Assembly: GCA_002084435.1 (NCBI GenBank)
Contig: NBLG01000030.1
Coordinates: forward strand, 1 to 8,245
DNA from: Tenericutes bacterium 4572_104
GTDB taxonomy: Bacteria; Bacillota_I; Bacilli_A; Izemoplasmatales; UBA5603
Direction of reading: 5' to 3'
Length of the DNA: 8,245 bases
A program made the position numbers and the translations under genes. Shown here piece by piece: positions 6,366 through 8,245 of the stretch (position 1 is the first letter of the stretch; each line of letters opens with the position of its first letter). Below the pieces are notes generated by a model, which worked only from the letters and a program-made list of their open reading frames with translations, searched no databases and was not told the DNA's origin.

Positions 6366-7928
6366 TTAATTAAATTCAATTAATTTTTGAATCTTCTTTT
6401 CTCTTCTTTCTTTTTCAGCTTTATCAAGAATTTCTTTTGCTTTTTTAATCTTTAGTTTTTTCTCTATTTGTTCATCAATTTCTCTTTTTTTAGCATCCAT
6501 CATACGCTTCATTTCTTCAGCTGCATCTAATTCTTTTTGAAGTTTTTCTTCTTCGAGAAGATTTTTCAAATCGTCTTGATAGTTATTTAAAGTTAATTGT
6601 GCTAAAGCTTTTTGAGTTTGCATATTAATCATATTATCTTTTTGAATTTCTTCAACATTATTATATGCTTCTAAAACCTGATTTTGTAATTTGATTTTTT
6701 CTCTTACATCATTTAATTCATCAGCTTTGAAATTCTCATTTATAAAATCAACAAAGGCTGAATCAGCTATGGATGATAAGCGCTGATAAATAATCTTAAT
6801 TGCTTCTTCTTTATTTATACCAGCATCTAATAACGCTTTAAATCTTGTTTCATTGCTTTTTCTGATTTGCTCTAAATAATACTGATTTAGAGTGTTATCC
6901 TGGAAGATATATTCTCCAGGTTTTATATAATCATCATTTTCATAAGACAAAAGCACCTTAGGTGTTTTTTTCTTGCTGTAATTAATTGGTAATTCATGTG
7001 ACATTTCAAAATCATCAATTTGATTATTCGCAACAGTTGCGTATAAAAACATCATTACATTATCAATTTCATTGATGTATTTGTCTTCAAATTCAACATC
7101 TCGTTCAAAAATGTCAACATCATAACCTATACGATCAATTTCATCAAGAACAACCCACATATTATAACAAGCTTTAAAATCGTAATTTTTCAAAATCTTG
7201 TTTGTTTTCATTATTGGAGGCTTAACAGGTTGATATCCTTCCATTGCCTTCATAAATCTAGACATTTTATATTTAGTAATCAAATCTCTAATATAAGACA
7301 TCCTTTTTAATAAATTGATATTTCTTTTACCTATTTCATCATTCTCAGATTTTTGATGAACTTTAAAAGTAATATCATATTCAATCATGGTGTCTTCCCA
7401 ATCTAAATGAGAGTGCACTTTTAAATAATTAATATATTCAGTCTTCGCTTTTTCAACAATCAAATCATAACGAAACTGAATAAACATATATATTTTATTA
7501 ATTAAAGTCATTAAGAAACGATTTTCATATGTGCCTAAATCTGATTCTGAATAACTAGTTAAAACTTTAGAAGGAATAACGTTTCCCTTATTATCAGCTG
7601 ATCTAATCAACTGTGTATTAACTGCTAAATGGCGAATTGTATCTGCGTCTGTTTTTTTTGCTCGCTCAACAGGCACGACTTCAGAAAACTTTTTCAAGTT
7701 TTCATTTGGATTTCTTGTTAATTTTTCTATTACTGGAAGTATTTTTTCAACTGCATCCATAAAAGAATCGTCAAAAACTCTACGTTCTCGTCTTTCTTTA
7801 TGATAAAACTCGGTATCCGCCCCTTTAATTAAGTTAAGAAATGTTTTGGCGAATTCATCTTGCTTATTTACCCCTTCAAAAGTAATATTAATTTTCTTAA
7901 AATACTTTTTAGCTGCGCCCTTTTCCAT
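6366..7928 (-). CDS. DUF2357/McrC-like protein with C-terminal coiled coil, function unknown
   Basis: This 520-residue soluble protein has no signal peptide or membrane segment. Its best landmark is a block at about residues 84-150: VPVERAKKTDADTIRHLA, then a GNVIPSKVL segment and TYENRF (133-138). A second block, PPIMKTNKILKN (237-248) followed by DFKACYNMW and LDEID, also recalls the DUF2357 proteins of Bacillota, which are related to McrC of McrBC-type systems. I see no PD-(D/E)XK nuclease motif. Instead the part from about residue 400 to the end is very rich in Lys, Glu and Gln and is predicted to be a long helix or coiled coil. The start is supported by GGGTGA (7934-7939) 5 nt before the ATG. 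The gene follows the partial ATPase-like gene by 12 nt, so the two are probably co-transcribed and may form a complex. Family assignment is from memory of sequence patterns and is moderate; the cellular role is unknown. Confidence 0.6.
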   Translation of the reverse strand: MEKGAAKKYFKKINITFEGVNKQDEFAKTFLNLIKGADTEFYHKERRERRVFDDSFMDAVEKILPVIEKLTRNPNENLKKFSEVVPVERAKKTDADTIRHLAVNTQLIRSADNKGNVIPSKVLTSYSESDLGTYENRFLMTLINKIYMFIQFRYDLIVEKAKTEYINYLKVHSHLDWEDTMIEYDITFKVHQKSENDEIGKRNINLLKRMSYIRDLITKYKMSRFMKAMEGYQPVKPPIMKTNKILKNYDFKACYNMWVVLDEIDRIGYDVDIFERDVEFEDKYINEIDNVMMFLYATVANNQIDDFEMSHELPINYSKKKTPKVLLSYENDDYIKPGEYIFQDNTLNQYYLEQIRKSNETRFKALLDAGINKEEAIKIIYQRLSSIADSAFVDFINENFKADELNDVREKIKLQNQVLEAYNNVEEIQKDNMINMQTQKALAQLTLNNYQDDLKNLLEEEKLQKELDAAEEMKRMMDAKKREIDEQIEKKLKIKKAKEILDKAEKERREKKIQKLIEFN

Positions 7929-7940
7929 TCACTTCACCCA

Positions 7941-8245
7941 CTATTGTCTTTTAAGTTCTTTTATATATTCTAATGATAATTCGAATTCATTTTTACCAAA
8001 TATTTTTTTAATTTGCGCTGTTAATTGATTTAATTCTTCTTGTAAAAATGCTAAATTAAGATTTTCAAACTTTCTTAAAATCTTATTAGCAAACATAAAA
8101 TCAAGCCCTTCTACTTCAGTTCCTCCGCAAGCAACATAAACAGGTACAAACTTATGAAGTTGTCCCATAATTCTGTTTCCAAATGCAACTTTAAATTTAG
8201 ATTGAATAAATTTATCTAAGACTAAGAAATTACTTTTAATGGATC
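7941..8245 (-). CDS. C-terminal end of a probable AAA-type ATPase (5' end outside window)
   Basis: The frame is open from the window edge (first whole codon at 8241-8243) to the TAG at 7941, giving about 101 residues. The gene clearly begins upstream of the window, so the internal ATG at 8168 is not a reliable start. Visible residues include FLVLDKFIQSKFKVAFGNRI, then HKFVPVYVACGGTEVEGLD, FANKILRKFENLNL, and a helical Glu/Lys-rich tail. No Walker motif falls inside the window. The FGNRI and PVYVACGGT patterns followed by LRKFE resemble the end of McrB-like or MoxR-like AAA ATPases that sit next to DUF2357 genes in Bacillota. Gene order with the DUF2357-like gene 12 nt downstream supports this, but the fragment alone cannot prove ATPase function. 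Confidence 0.5.
   Translation of the reverse strand, partial: SIKSNFLVLDKFIQSKFKVAFGNRIMGQLHKFVPVYVACGGTEVEGLDFMFANKILRKFENLNLAFLQEELNQLTAQIKKIFGKNEFELSLEYIKELKRQ

Noticed and set aside
7846..8028. Plus-strand open frame of 60 codons.
   Set aside because: It spans the junction of two convincing minus-strand genes, has low-complexity content and no clear ribosome binding site.
1..8245. CRISPR array, tRNA, rRNA, insertion sequence or attachment site.
   Set aside because: No regularly spaced repeats, cloverleaf-like segments, transposase-like proteins or terminal inverted repeats were seen. Intergenic space is under 110 nt everywhere, so there is little room for them.

Overview
The window is strongly AT-rich and every gene lies on the minus strand. 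Shine-Dalgarno sequences are strong and close to AGGAGG. The long reading frames contain no in-frame TGA, and the tryptophan codons checked are TGG, so UGA is not read as tryptophan here. A full-length pyruvate:ferredoxin oxidoreductase, a YycJ/WalJ hydrolase and a SipW-type signal peptidase point to an anaerobic low-GC Gram-positive (Bacillota) or a relative on the Mollicutes border that keeps the standard code. This placement is an inference; no rRNA or species marker is present.

In transcription order (high to low coordinates) there are four blocks. (1) The 3' end of a gene, probably an AAA-type ATPase, is followed 12 nt later by a 520-residue protein resembling the DUF2357/McrC-like group, which ends in a long charged coiled coil. 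(2) A secretion module follows: a damaged TasA/camelysin-like gene whose signal-peptide region appears deleted and whose start codon is out of frame with the body, then an intact TasA-like secreted protein, then the SipW-type signal peptidase expected to process it. A hairpin with a U-rich tail sits between substrate and peptidase genes, and its 3' arm can alternatively pair with the peptidase ribosome binding site. (3) A WalJ-type metallo-beta-lactamase-fold hydrolase starts one nucleotide after the peptidase stop codon and ends at a clear intrinsic terminator. (4) nifJ is a separate unit with its own candidate promoter, strong ribosome binding site and terminator near the window edge.

The intact secretion pair makes functional sense: the small wall or matrix protein has the kind of N-terminus handled by SipW peptidases. 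The nifJ product makes acetyl-CoA and reduced ferredoxin in anaerobic metabolism and has no evident link to its neighbours. The function of the ATPase/DUF2357-like pair cannot be read from the sequence. The most notable points are the decayed or frame-disrupted TasA paralogue, the possible RNA switch before sipW, and the nuclease-less McrC-like protein with its ATPase partner. Nothing here is clearly an undescribed system.
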